This document shows positions 36,324 to 49,300 of a stretch of DNA of 64,000 nucleotides, piece by piece. The notes beneath the pieces were generated by a model, which was given only the letters and a program-made list of their open reading frames with translations, did not search any database and had not been told where the DNA came from. The position numbers were made by a program, and so were the translations under genes. Positions within the stretch are counted from its first letter, which is position 1; each line of letters opens with the position of its first letter. This DNA comes from Siniperca chuatsi (lineage: Eukaryota > Chordata > Actinopteri > Centrarchiformes > Sinipercidae): contig NC_058063.1 in assembly GCF_020085105.1 (NCBI RefSeq), positions 14,997,762 to 15,061,761 on the forward strand, written 5' to 3'.

Positions 36324-39300
36324 CTTTGAAGTGGAAGAAAAGTGATATATTCAGTAAAGATCTGTATCAGTATCAATATCAGTACAAAATATTAAAATTT
36401 TCTTGATTGACACCCTGAAACAAGTCTAGATGTCAACATATACTCCCAAGCATATATGTAGCCTTGGGGAAATATACTATTCTTTGTATACTTTATATGG
36501 CTCACCAATCCATTTTTGCATAATATATCTAAATGTATAAAATAAACCACACAGAGCCAATGACAGTGGTCATTTGTGTACGCTACTGCCATAAACACAC
36601 ACTGATTCCCTCCACGCATGTTGCCGACAGTAGGCCACATGTTCTTCTTATTACCTCTTGGTTTCTGCTTCTCTGTCTTTGTCTCCTCATCCAGGCCTTG
36701 TTCACAGGAGTATTTCGACTGTTCTCCTACATTTACGGGAGCATCATCCACTTTAGTTTCCTTCATCTCTTCAGACTTGCTGTTTGTGTTTTCTTGTGTG
36801 ATGATGGAATGAGTGCTGTCTTCATATGTAGACAGATATTTCTGTGCCTCTTCATCTCCACTGTTTATCAATTTACTCTGCGTTGCACAGTCCCCGCCAG
36901 TTGTCATGTTTATGTCATGACTTGTTTCTTCGACTGATATGTCAATCTTTACACTTTCTGCATCACCCTCCTCTCCTCTAGCCTGAAGACTGAGTGCCTC
37001 TTTCTTCAAGCTTTTTCTTATCTGTCCCTCATCCTCTTCACTGTGCCCCATCTGTGTGTTTTCGTCATCATCACGGTCTCTATCGCTGACATTTCTTTTG
37101 TGTTCCACTTCGTCTCCTTTCAGTTCTTCCATAATAATGTCTTCACCCTGTTTGTTTTTCACCTCGCCTGTCAGATCTTCTGAATTAGCCTCAACGGGCT
37201 GCCGACACTCTGTGGCTTTGAAGTGGAAGAAAAGTGATATATTCAGTAAAGATCTGTATCAGTATCAATATCAGTACAAAATATTAAAATTTTCTTGATT
37301 GACACCCTGAAACAAGTCTAGATGTCAACATATACTCCCAAGCAATGTAGCCTTGGGGAAATATACTATTCTTTGTATACTTTATATGGCTCACCAATCC
37401 ATTTTTGCATAATATATCTAAATGTATAAAATAAACCACACAGAGCCAATGACAGTGGTCATTTGTGTACGCTACTGCCATAAACACACACTGATTCCCT
37501 CCATGCATGTTGCCGACAGTAGGCCACATGTTCTTCTTATTACCTCTTGGTTTCTGCTTCTCTGTCTTTGTCTCCTCATCCAGGCCTTGTTCACAGGAGT
37601 ATTTCGACTGTTCTCCTACATTTACGGGAGCATCATCCACTTTAGTTTCCTTCATCTCTTCAGACTTGCTGTTTGTGTTTTCTTGTGTGATGATGGAATG
37701 AGTGCTGTCTTCATATGTAGACAGATATTTCTGTGCCTCTTCATCTCCACTGTTTATCAATTTACTCTGCGTTGCACAGTCCCCGCCAGTTGTCATGTTT
37801 ATGTCATGACTTGTTTCTTCGACTGATATGTCAATCTTTACACTTTCTGCATCACCCTCCTCTCCTCTAGCCTGAAGACTGAGTGCCTCTTTCTTCAAGC
37901 TTTTTCTATCTGTCCCTCATCCTCTTCACTGTGCCCCATCTGTGTGTTTTCGTCATCATCACGGTCTCTATCGCTGACATTTCTTTTGTGTTCCACTTCG
38001 TCTCCTTTCAGTTCTTCCATAATAATGTCTTCACCCTGTTTGTTTTTCACCTCGCCTGTCAGATCTTCTGAATTAGCCTCAACGGGCTGCCGACACTCTG
38101 TGGCTTTGAAGTGGAAGAAAAGTGATATATTCAGTAAAGATCTGTATCAGTATCAATATCAGTACAAAATATTACAATTTTTTTGATTGACACCCTGAAA
38201 CAAGTCTAGATGTCAACATATACTCCCAAGCAATGTAGCCTTGGGGAAATATACTATTCTTTGTATACTTTATATGGCTCACCAATCCATTTTTGCATAA
38301 TATATCTAAATGTATAAAATAAACCACACAGAGCCAATGACAGTGGTCATTTGTGTACGCTACTGCCATAAACACACACTGATTCCCTCCACGCATGTTG
38401 CCGACAGTAGGCCACATGTTCTTCTTATTACCTCTTGTTTTCTGCTTCTCTGTCTTTGTCTCCTCATCCAGGCCTTGTTCACAGGAGTATTTCGACTGTT
38501 CTCCTACATTTACGGGAGCATCATCCACTTTAGTTTCCTTCATCTCTTCAGACTTGCTGTTTGTGTTTTCTTGTGTGATGATGGAATGAGTGCTGTCTTC
38601 ATATGTAGACAGATATTTCTGTGCCTCTTCATCTCCACTGTTTATCAATTTACTCTGCGTTGCACAGTCCCCGCCAGTTGTCATGTTTATGTCATGACTT
38701 GTTTCTTCGACTGATATGTCAATCTTTACACTTTCTGCATCACCCTCCTCTCCTCTAGCCTGAAGACTGAGTGCCTCTTTCTTCAAGCTTTTTCTTATCT
38801 GTCCCTCATCCTCTTCACTGTGCCCCATCTGTGTGTTTTCGTCATCATCAGGGTCTCTATCGCTGACATTTCTTTTGTGTTCCACTTCGTCTCCTTTCAG
38901 TTCTTCCATAATAATGTCTTCACCCTGTTTGTTTTTCACCACGCCTGTCAGATCTTCTGAATTAGCCTCAACGGGCTGCCGACACTCTGTGGCTTTGAAG
39001 TGGAAGAAAAGTGATATATTCAGTAAAGATCTGTATCAGTATCAATATCAGTACAAAATATTACAATTTTTTTGATTGACACCCTGAAACAAGTCTAGAT
39101 GTCAACATATACTCCCAAGCAATGTAGCCTTGGGGAAATATACTATTCTTTGTATACTTTATATGGCTCACCAATCCATTTTTGCATAATATATCTAAAT
39201 GTATAAAATAAACCACACAGAGCCAATGACAGTGGTCATTTGTGTACGCTACTGCCATAAACACACACTGATTCCCTCCACGCATGTTGCCGACAGTAGG

Positions 39301-42300
39301 CCACATGTTCTTCTTATTACCTCTTGGTTTCTGCTTCTCTGTCTTTGTCTCCTCATCCAGGCCTTGTTCACAGGAGTATTTCGACTGTTCTCCTACATTT
39401 ACGGGAGCATCATCCACTTTAGTTTCCTTCATCTCTTCAGACTTGCTGTTTGTGTTTTCTTGTGTGATGATGGAATGAGTGCTGTCTTCATATGTAGACA
39501 GATATTTCTGTGCCTCTTCATCTCCACTGTTTATCAATTTACTCTGCGTTGCACAGTCCCCGCCAGTTGTCATGTTTATGTCATGACTTGTTTCTTCGAC
39601 TGATATGTCAATCTTTACACTTTCTGCATCACCCTCCTCTCTCTCTAGCCTGAAGACTGAGTGCCTCTTTCTTCAAGCTTTTTCTTATCTGTCCCTCATC
39701 CTCTTCACTGTGCCCCATCTGTGTGTTTTCGTCATCATCACGGTCTCTATCGCTGACATTTCTTTTGTGTTCCACTTCGTCTCCTTTCAGTTCTTCCATA
39801 ATAATGTCTTCACCCTGTTTGTTTTTCACCTCGCCTGTCAGATCTTCTGAATTAGCCTCAACGGGCTGCCGACACTCTGTGGCTTTGAAGTGGAAGAAAA
39901 GTGATATATTCAGTAAAGATCTGTATCAGTATCAATATCAGTACAAAATATTAAAATTTCCTTGATTGACACCCTGAAACAAGTCTAGATGTCAACATAT
40001 ACTCCCAAGCAATGTAGCCTTGGGGAAATATACTATTCTTTGTATACTTTATATGGCTCACCAATCCATTTTTGCATAATATATCTAAATGTATAAAATA
40101 AACCACACAGAGCCAATGACAGTGGTCATTTGTGTACGCTACTGCCATAAACACACACTGATTCCCTCCACGCATGTTGCCGACAGTAGGCCACATGTTC
40201 TTCTTATTACCTCTTGGTTTCTGCTTCTCTGTCTTTGTCTCCTCATCCAGGCCTTGTTCACAGGAGTATTTCGACTGTTCTCCTACATTTACGGGAGCAT
40301 CATCCACTTTAGTTTCCTTCATCTCTTCAGACTTGCTGTTTGTGTTTTCTTGTGTGATGATGGAATGAGTGCTGTCTTCATATGTAGACAGATATTTCTG
40401 TGCCTCTTCATCTCCACTGTTTATCAATTTACTCTGCGTTGCACAGTCCCCGCCAGTTGTCATGTTTATGTCATGACTTGTTTCTTCGACTGATATGTCA
40501 ATCTTTACACTTTCTGCATCACCCTCCTCTCCTCTAGCCTGAAGACTGAGTGCCTCTTTCTTCAAGCTTTTTCTTATCTGTCCCTCATCCTCTTCACTGT
40601 GCCCCATCTGTGTGTTTTCGTCATCATCAGGGTCTCTATCGCTGACATTTCTTTTGTGTTCCACTTCGTCTCCTTTCAGTTCTTCCATAATAATGTCTTC
40701 ACCCTGTTTGTTTTTCACCTCGCCTGTCAGATCTTCTGAATTTTCCTCAACGGGCTGCCGACACTCTGTGGCTTTGAAGTGGAAGAAAAGTGATATATTC
40801 AGTAAAGATCTGTATCAGTATCAATATCAGTACAAAATATTAAAATTTTCTTGATTGACACCCTGAAACAAGTCTAGATGTCAACATATACTCCCAAGCA
40901 TATATGTAGCCTTGGGGAAATATACTATTCTTTGTATACTTTATATGGCTCACCAATCCATTTTTGCATAATATATCTAAATGTATAAAATAAACCACAC
41001 AGAGCCAATGACAGTGGTCATTTGTGTACGCTACTGCCATAAACACACACTGATTCCCTCCACGCATGTTGCCGACAGTAGGCCACATGTTCTTCTTATT
41101 ACCTCTTGGTTTCTGCTTCTCTGTCTTTGTCTCCTCATCCAGGCCTTGTTCACAGGAGTATTTCGACTGTTCTCCTACATTTACGGGAGCATCATCCACT
41201 TTAGTTTCCTTCATCTCTTCAGACTTGCTGTTTGTGTTTTCTTGTGTGATGATGGAATGAGTGCTGTCTTCATATGTAGACAGATATTTCTGTGCCTCTT
41301 CATCTCCACTGTTTATCAATTTACTCTGCGTTGCACAGTCCCCGCCAGTTGTCATGTTTATGTCATGACTTGTTTCTTCGACTGATATGTCAATCTTTAC
41401 ACTTTCTGCATCACCCTCCTCTCCTCTAGCCTGAAGACTGAGTGCCTCTTTCTTCAAGCTTTTTCTTATCTGTCCCTCATCCTCTTCACTGTGCCCCATC
41501 TGTGTGTTTTCGTCATCATCACGGTCTCTATCGCTGACATTTCTTTTGTGTTCCACTTCGTCTCCTTTCAGTTCTTCCATAATAATGTCTTCACCCTGTT
41601 TGTTTTTCACCTCGCCTGTCAGATCTTCTGAATTAGCCTCAACGGGCTGCCGACACTCTGTGGCTTTGAAGTGGAAGAAAAGTGATATATTCAGTAAAGA
41701 TCTGTATCAGTATCAATATCAGTACAAAATATTAAAATTTCCTTGATTGACACCCTGAAACAAGTCTAGATGTCAACATATACTCCCAAGCAATGTAGCC
41801 TTGGGGAAATATACTATTCTTTGTATACTTTATATGGCTCACCAATCCATTTTTGCATAATATATCTAAATGTATAAAATAAACCACACAGAGCCAATGA
41901 CAGTGGTCATTTGTGTACGCTACTGCCATAAACACACACTGATTCCCTCCACGCATGTTGCCGACAGTAGGCCACATGTTCTTCTTATTACCTCTTGGTT
42001 TCTGCTTCTCTGTCTTTGTCTCCTCATCCAGGCCTTGTTCACAGGAGTATTTCGACTGTTCTCCTACATTTACGGGAGCATCATCCACTTTAGTTTCCTT
42101 CATCTCTTCAGACTTGCTGTTTGTGTTTTCTTGTGTGATGATGGAATGAGTGCTGTCTTCATATGTAGACAGATATTTCTGTGCCTCTTCATCTCCACTG
42201 TTTATCAATTTACTCTGCGTTGCACAGTCCCCGCCAGTTGTCATGTTTATGTCATGACTTGTTTCTTCGACTGATATGTCAATCTTTACACTTTCTGCAT

Positions 42301-45300
42301 CACCCTCCTCTCCTCTAGCCTGAAGACTGAGTGCCTCTTTCTTCAAGCTTTTTCTTATCTGTCCCTCATCCTCTTCACTGTGCCCCATCTGTGTGTTTTC
42401 GTCATCATCAGGTCTCTATCGCTGACATTTCTTTTGTGTTCCACTTCGTCTCCTTTCAGTTCTTCCATAATAATGTCTTCACCCTGTTTGTTTTTCACCT
42501 CGCCTGTCAGATCTTCTGAATTAGCCTCAACGGGCTGCCGACACTCTGTGGCTTTGAAGTGGAAGAAAAGTGATATATTCAGTAAAGATCTGTATCAGTA
42601 TCAATATCAGTACAAAATATTAAAATTTTCTTGATTGACACCCTGAAACAAGTCTAGATGTCAACATATACTCCCAAGCAATGTAGCCTTGGGGAAATAT
42701 ACTATTCTTTGTATACTTTATATGGCTCACCAATCCATTTTTGCATAATATATCTAAATGTATAAAATAAACCACACAGAGCCAATGACAGTGGTCATTT
42801 GTGTACGCTACTGCCATAAACACACACTGATTCCCTCCACGCATGTTGCCGACAGTAGGCCACATGTTCTTCTTATTACCTCTTGGTTTCTGCTTCTCTG
42901 TCTTTGTCTCCTCATCCAGGCCTTGTTCACAGGAGTATTTCGACTGTTCTCCTACATTTACGGGAGCATCATCCACTTTAGTTTCCTTCATCTCTTCAGA
43001 CTTGCTGTTTGTGTTTTCTTGTGTGATGATGGAATGAGTGCTGTCTTCATATGTAGACAGATATTTCTGTGCCTCTTCATCTCCACTGTTTATCAATTTA
43101 CTCTCGTTGCACAGTCCCCGCCAGTTGTCATGTTTATGTCATGACTTGTTTCTTCGACTGATATGTCAATCTTTACACTTTCTGCATCACCCTCCTCTCC
43201 TCTAGCCTGAAGACTGAGTGCCTCTTTCTTCAAGCTTTTTCTTATCTGTCCCTCATCCTCTTCACTGTGCCCCATCTGTGTGTTTTCGTCATCATCAGGG
43301 TCTCTATCGCTGACATTTCTTTTGTGTTCCACTTCGTCTCCTTTCAGTTCTTCCATAATAATGTCTTCACCCTGTTTGTTTTTCACCACGCCTGTCAGAT
43401 CTTCTGAATTAGCCTCAACGGGCTGTCGACACTCTGTGGCTTTGAAGTGGAAGAAAAGTGATATATTCAGTAAAGATCTGTATCAGTATCAATATCAGTA
43501 CAAAATATTACAATTTTTTTGATTGACACCCTGAAACAAGTCTAGATGTCAACATATACTCCCAAGCAATGTAGCCTTGGGGAAATATACTATTCTTTGT
43601 ATACTTTATATGGCTCACCAATCCATTTTTGCATAATATATCTAAATGTATAAAATAAACCACACAGAGCCAATGACAGTGGTCATTTGTGTACGCTACT
43701 GCCATAAACACACACTGATTCCCTCCACGCATGTTGCCGACAGTAGGCCACATGTTCTTCTTATTACCTCTTGGTTTCTGCTTCTCTGTCTTTGTCTCCT
43801 CATCCAGGCCTTGTTCACAGGAGTATTTCGACTGTTCTCCTACATTTACGGGAGCATCATCCACTTTAGTTTCCTTCATCTCTTCAGACTTGCTGTTTGT
43901 GTTTTCTTGTGTGATGATGGAATGAGTGCTGTCTTCATATGTAGACAGATATTTCTGTGCCTCTTCATCTCCACTGTTTATCAATTTACTCTGCTTGCAC
44001 AGTCCCCGCCAGTTGTCATGTTTATGTCATGACTTGTTTCTTCGACTGATATGTCAATCTTTACACTTTCTGCATCACCCTCCTCTCCTCTAGCCTGAAG
44101 ACTGAGTGCCTCTTTCTTCAAGCTTTTTCTTATCTGTCCCTCATCCTCTTCACTGTGCCCCATCTGTGTGTTTTCGTCATCATCACGGTCTCTATCGCTG
44201 ACATTTCTTTTGTGTTCCACTTCGTCTCCTTTCAGTTCTTCCATAATAATGTCTTCACCCTGTTTGTTTTTCACCTCGCCTGTCAGATCTTCTGAATTAG
44301 CCTCAACGGGCTGCCGACACTCTGTGGCTTTGAAGTGGAAGAAAAGTGATATATTCAGTAAAGATCTGTATCAGTATCAATATCAGTACAAAATATTAAA
44401 ATTTTCTTGATTGACACCCTGAAACAAGTCTAGATGTCAACATATACTCTCAAGCAATGTAGCCTTGGGGAAATATACTATTCTTTGTATACTTTATATG
44501 GCTCACCAATCCATTTTTGCATAATATATCTAAATGTATAAAATAAACCACACAGAGCCAATGACAGTGGTCATTTGTGTACGCTACTGCCATAAACACA
44601 CACTGATTCCCTCCATGCATGTTGCCGACAGTAGGCCACATGTTCTTCTTATTACCTCTTGGTTTCTGCTTCTCTGTCTTTGTCTCCTCATCCAGGCCTT
44701 GTTCACAGGAGTATTTCGACTGTTCTCCTACATTTACGGGAGCATCATCCACTTTAGTTTCCTTCATCTCTTCAGACTTGCTGTTTGTGTTTTCTTGTGT
44801 GATGATGGAATGAGTGCTGTCTTCATATGTAGACAGATATTTCTGTGCCTCTTCATCTCCACTGTTTATCAATTTACTCTGCGTTGCACAGTCCCCGCCA
44901 GTTGTCATGTTTATGTCATGACTTGTTTCTTCGACTGATATGTCAATCTTTACACTTTCTGCATCACCCTCCTCTCCTCTAGCCTGAAGACTGAGTGCCT
45001 CTTTCTTCAAGCTTTTTCTTATCTGTCCTCATCCTCTTCACTGTGCCCCATCTGTGTGTTTTCGTCATCATCAGGGTCTCTATCGCTGACATTTCTTTTG
45101 TGTTCCACTTCGTCTCCTTTCAGTTCTTCCATAATAATGTCTTCACCCTGTTTGTTTTTCACCTCGCCTGTCAGATCTTCTGAATTAGCCTCAACGGGCT
45201 GCCGACACTCTGTGGCTTTGAAGTGGAAGAAAAGTGATATATTCAGTAAAGATCTGTATCAGTATCAATATCAGTACAAAATATTAAAATTTTCTTGATT

Positions 45301-46104
45301 GACACCCTGAAACAAGTCTAGATGTCAACATATACTCCCAAGCAATGTAGCCTTGGGGAAATATACTATTCTTTGTATACTTTATATGGCTCACCAATCC
45401 ATTTTTGCATAATATATCTAAATGTATAAAATAAACCACACAGAGCCAATGACAGTGGTCATTTGTGTACGCTACTGCCATAAACACACACTGATTCCCT
45501 CCACGCATGTTGCCGACAGTAGGCCACATGTTCTTCTTATTACCTCTTGGTTTCTGCTTCTCTGTCTTTGTCTCCTCATCCAGGCCTTGTTCACAGGAGT
45601 ATTTCGACTGTTCTCCTACATTTACGGGAGCATCATCCACTTTAGTTTCCTTCATCTCTTCAGACTTGCTGTTTGTGTTTTCTTGTGTGATGATGGAATG
45701 AGTGCTGTCTTCATATGTAGACAGATATTTCTGTGCCTCTTCATCTCCACTGTTTATCAATTTACTCTGCGTTGCACAGTCCCCGCCAGTTGTCATGTTT
45801 ATGTCATGACTTGTTTCTTCGACTGATATGTCAATCTTTACACTTTCTGCATCACCCTCCTCTCCTCTAGCCTGAAGACTGAGTGCCTCTTTCTTCAAGC
45901 TTTTTCTTATCTGTCCCTCATCCTCTTCACTGTGCCCCATCTGTGTGTTTTCGTCATCATCACGGTCTCTATCGCTGACATTTCTTTTGTGTTCCACTTC
46001 GTCTCCTTTCAGTTCTTCCATAATAATGTCTTCACCCTGTTTGTTTTTCACCTCGCCTGTCAGATCTTCTGAATTAGCCTCAACGGGCTGCCGACACTCT
46101 GTGG
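36301..46104 (-). repeat. Eleven-unit tandem array, each unit carrying one symmetric coding exon
   Basis: Near-identical units of 888-892 bp. Each has an AG acceptor (TTCAAAG before CCACAGAG) and a GT donor (CCAAGAG before GTAATAAG) on the minus strand. Exons are 36655-37215, 37544-38103, 38432-38992, 39321-39882, 40211-40771, 41103-41663, 41992-42551, 42880-43439, 43768-44327, 44656-45215 and 45544-46104. Five are 561 nt (187 codons, phase 1 at both ends); six differ by one base and are frameshifted. The encoded segment is acidic and hydrophilic (GDEVEHKRNV, HSEEDEGQIRK, KSEEMKETKVDD) with no known domain. The array follows the catalytic domain of USP gene 2. Confidence 0.9.
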
Positions 46105-46306
46105 CTTTGAAGTGGAAGAAAAGTGATATATTCAGTAAAGATCTGTATCAGTATCAAAATCAGTGAAAACAAAAAAAAATTATTTACATGATTTACATTC
46201 TGAAAAAAAAAGCTTGCATGTCAACATATACGCCCACATAATGTGTCTTGGGAAAAGATACATTAACATTCCTAGATTTTTATACGTGAGTCAACTAGCA
46301 GCATGA

Positions 46307-49300
46307 CTATGAATTGGTCTCACAGGGCATCTGAGACTCTGTGGCTTTGATGTGAAGAAAAAATTATATATTGAGCAATGATCTGTTAACATTACAGTCA
46401 TAGCCTAAATGATTCCATTATGTATTTTTGTAATCCTACCTCTGTACATGAGAAGATACACAGTACCGGAGCTGATGAACAATAATTTTGAAGTTATTGT
46501 TTGCATAGAACAAAAAGGAGAAAACATAAACACTTCTGAATAATGTAATATATCTCAGGTTATTATTAATAAAATAGAATCAAATGGATTTCATCAAACA
46601 TACTTGTAAGTCCTGGATTTTGCAAATGGTTGTTCTTCAACCTGCACCATTCAACAGAAACAAACCAAACAATGTCAACAAATTTCCATTTAATCTTTGA
46701 TCTTTCTGTCGGTATGTTTAATGGAAAAGATGAAGTAAAATCTCCCTCACCTTGTTGACATGAGCATCATTACAGTCGTACCAGGTTTTGTCCTCATCAG
46801 ACAGGATGGTGGCTGTGTAATGTCCACCTTTTAGACTGCCCATGTGGTTCACCATCCCATACAGTTTGTACGTCTTGTTCCACAATTAAGAGCACAGTCA
46901 GGCACATTAAAAGATTTTAAAAGCAAATATAAGAAACACCATTCAGATAGAAATCGCATATACAAAATACGTTTCCTTGCCTCTCTCTGTAATTCACGTG
47001 GCACATCCACACAGCAGTTTGATTTGACGTGTGACATGGTGTTGTAGTCAAAGTCAAATCTCTTGAGGAGCAGAGTCAAAATCTGAGGAGATTTCACCAT
47101 CTCCCATCTCTGAATAACACAGGACACACAATCAAACACTATATCTGATCTCAGTAGTGTAAGATAACATTCCTTTTATTATTTTTTCCAGTATCAAATG
47201 TAGCCTGCCTACAGATTGTGTTTTAATTTTAAAGTCAAAACTCACTCTTGTTGCCTCTGTTTTCTTGTTACATATGTTACAGTAAACCTTGTTGTCTCCA
47301 GTAAATGATTTAGACTCGAAAGTCCTTTCAAAGCTCCTTTCCTGTGGAAACATAGATGTTGTAATACATTCCAAATTAGATTAGCTGCTCACATCACATA
47401 AAAATATTAAACTAGAGCTCTGAACTTTGGCTTCTTACCAAATTGTAGGTTGTATCGTGGGTATCTTTCAGTGACAGTGGAAGAGTAGAGAATGTCTTTA
47501 TCTCTTCATTGATGCTGTGGCCTTTGGAGCACTTTGTTGTGTATCTCAGCTCTCCTTGGAAAACCTTGAGATAGAAATATCACTTAAAACACAGCATCCT
47601 GATTTGTTGACCTGTAAATAACATTGTAGATGAAATAAGTGCTCACCTCAGAGGCTCGTTGGCCGATCTTACGTAAAATCAACTCCAGGCATTCAGCTGC
47701 ATCACATTGTTGATAAACTGTAAAATGATACATTAAACTGAATCTAATATATTAATTTCATCAAAGCATCTTATTACTTAGACTTAGAAAACTTCAATGT
47801 CCTCCGAGCGGCAATTCGTGGTACAGCACAAAACATATAGACACATTAAAAAACACATTAGATACACCAAAGCAACAATAGTCTCAGATCATCTGTAGCA
47901 GCCATCATAAATGTCACCACAGTCCAGGCAGACATTTAAAGTGCATATCAATACCTGTATGCCAACATTCGTCATACAAATGAATAGTGAGTATACTGCG
48001 CATCCCCTATGTATCCGTGTATTTCATATCCCCTAGTCCATGTATTTTCCTGGACTCCCCATGGCTTTACTGTCCAACTTACCATTTTGAATCTCCAAAC
48101 TCTTTGTGATACTTTCTGTTCCACATGTATTTTTCTTCAAGTCTTCAAAGACGTTTCTCAGCTGAAGATCTGTTTGAAATTCTGGATCCAACCTTTAGGG
48201 AGACACTAGTTTCTCAGTGAATAGTGACTGTTTACTTCCTGTCTTAATATGCTCACTGATGGAGTTTTATAAGTTTGAAACGCCCATACAGTATATACAC
48301 CCAAATGAATCATGTTATGATACAATGTTTCCTGTTAATATTTTACATAATGTTTTCTTCACATTTAAATTGCTCTCGTAGTACTTATATTTGCTGCTGA
48401 TGAAAGCAGCTGTTTCAAACCTGTCGTGGATCTCTGTTGTCATGAAGAGAACTTGCAGGACACTGCTGAGGTAACACGTGGCTCCCTGATTATACAGGCC
48501 ATAATGGCGCTTCTGTGGCTGACTCCCTTAAAAGAAAGAAAAACAAACCATCATTACACCATCTCCATTCATTTCTAATTAGTTAGTCTTTCAGCCATTC
48601 AGTGAAGGAAAAAAAACTTTTATATGGCTCATGAATGTGCATTCTTATAGACACAAACTTATTATGTCCAAATATGGTAGTGGCACCCAAGTAATGTGCC
48701 TTTGGAAGAAGATACTTTAACATAAACATAGGTTTTTAAATATGGCTTGCAGGGCTTTCCACGAGGACATGAAGTGGCCAGCCAGTGGGAAAAAGTCGTC
48801 ATCTACAGGAGTCCGAGGGCACGCACCCCCAGAGAAAAACTTTGGCCGTAAAATCCCAAATTTGGTGGCCTCTAGCTTTCTTTTGGGTGGCATATTTCCT
48901 CTCCCTTTTCTTCTCCCTTTTCTTGATATACGCCACATCTATGGGCAGTAAGCAGGTATGATTTAAGAATGAACATTCGCTTTGTCGCACACAAAGCAGG
49001 AGAAAATAATTTTCCTCATATGACAAAGGCCTGTTACTTTGACAGCATTGCCTGTTTTAGTGTATGTTTCCACTGCTCTCTAAGAGATGGCTCTGCTGTA
49101 AAAAGTGCAATGTAAATAGAGATCATTCAATCATTGGGAAATGTATTAAGTCCATTAACGTCAAACTGATAGATTTCACAGTGATAAATGAGATGATTTC
49201 CATACTTAAGTGAAATGGTTTGTCCATTTTGAGCAAAAACAAAGTGGTCTGCAATACCCTTTTCCAACAAATCTGATTCCTATTACTGTACCTCTTTGCT

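Noticed and set aside
36301-46104. CRISPR-like or satellite interpretation of the tandem array
   Set aside because: The unit is about 889 bp with no short repeat-spacer pattern, the genome is vertebrate, and each unit carries splice sites and a long open exon, unlike a satellite.
48717-49026. Overlapping minus- and plus-strand frames upstream of the USP gene 2 Cys-box exon
   Set aside because: They fall in the intron between 48526 and 49292; low-complexity Lys/Arg-rich translations with no splice or domain support.
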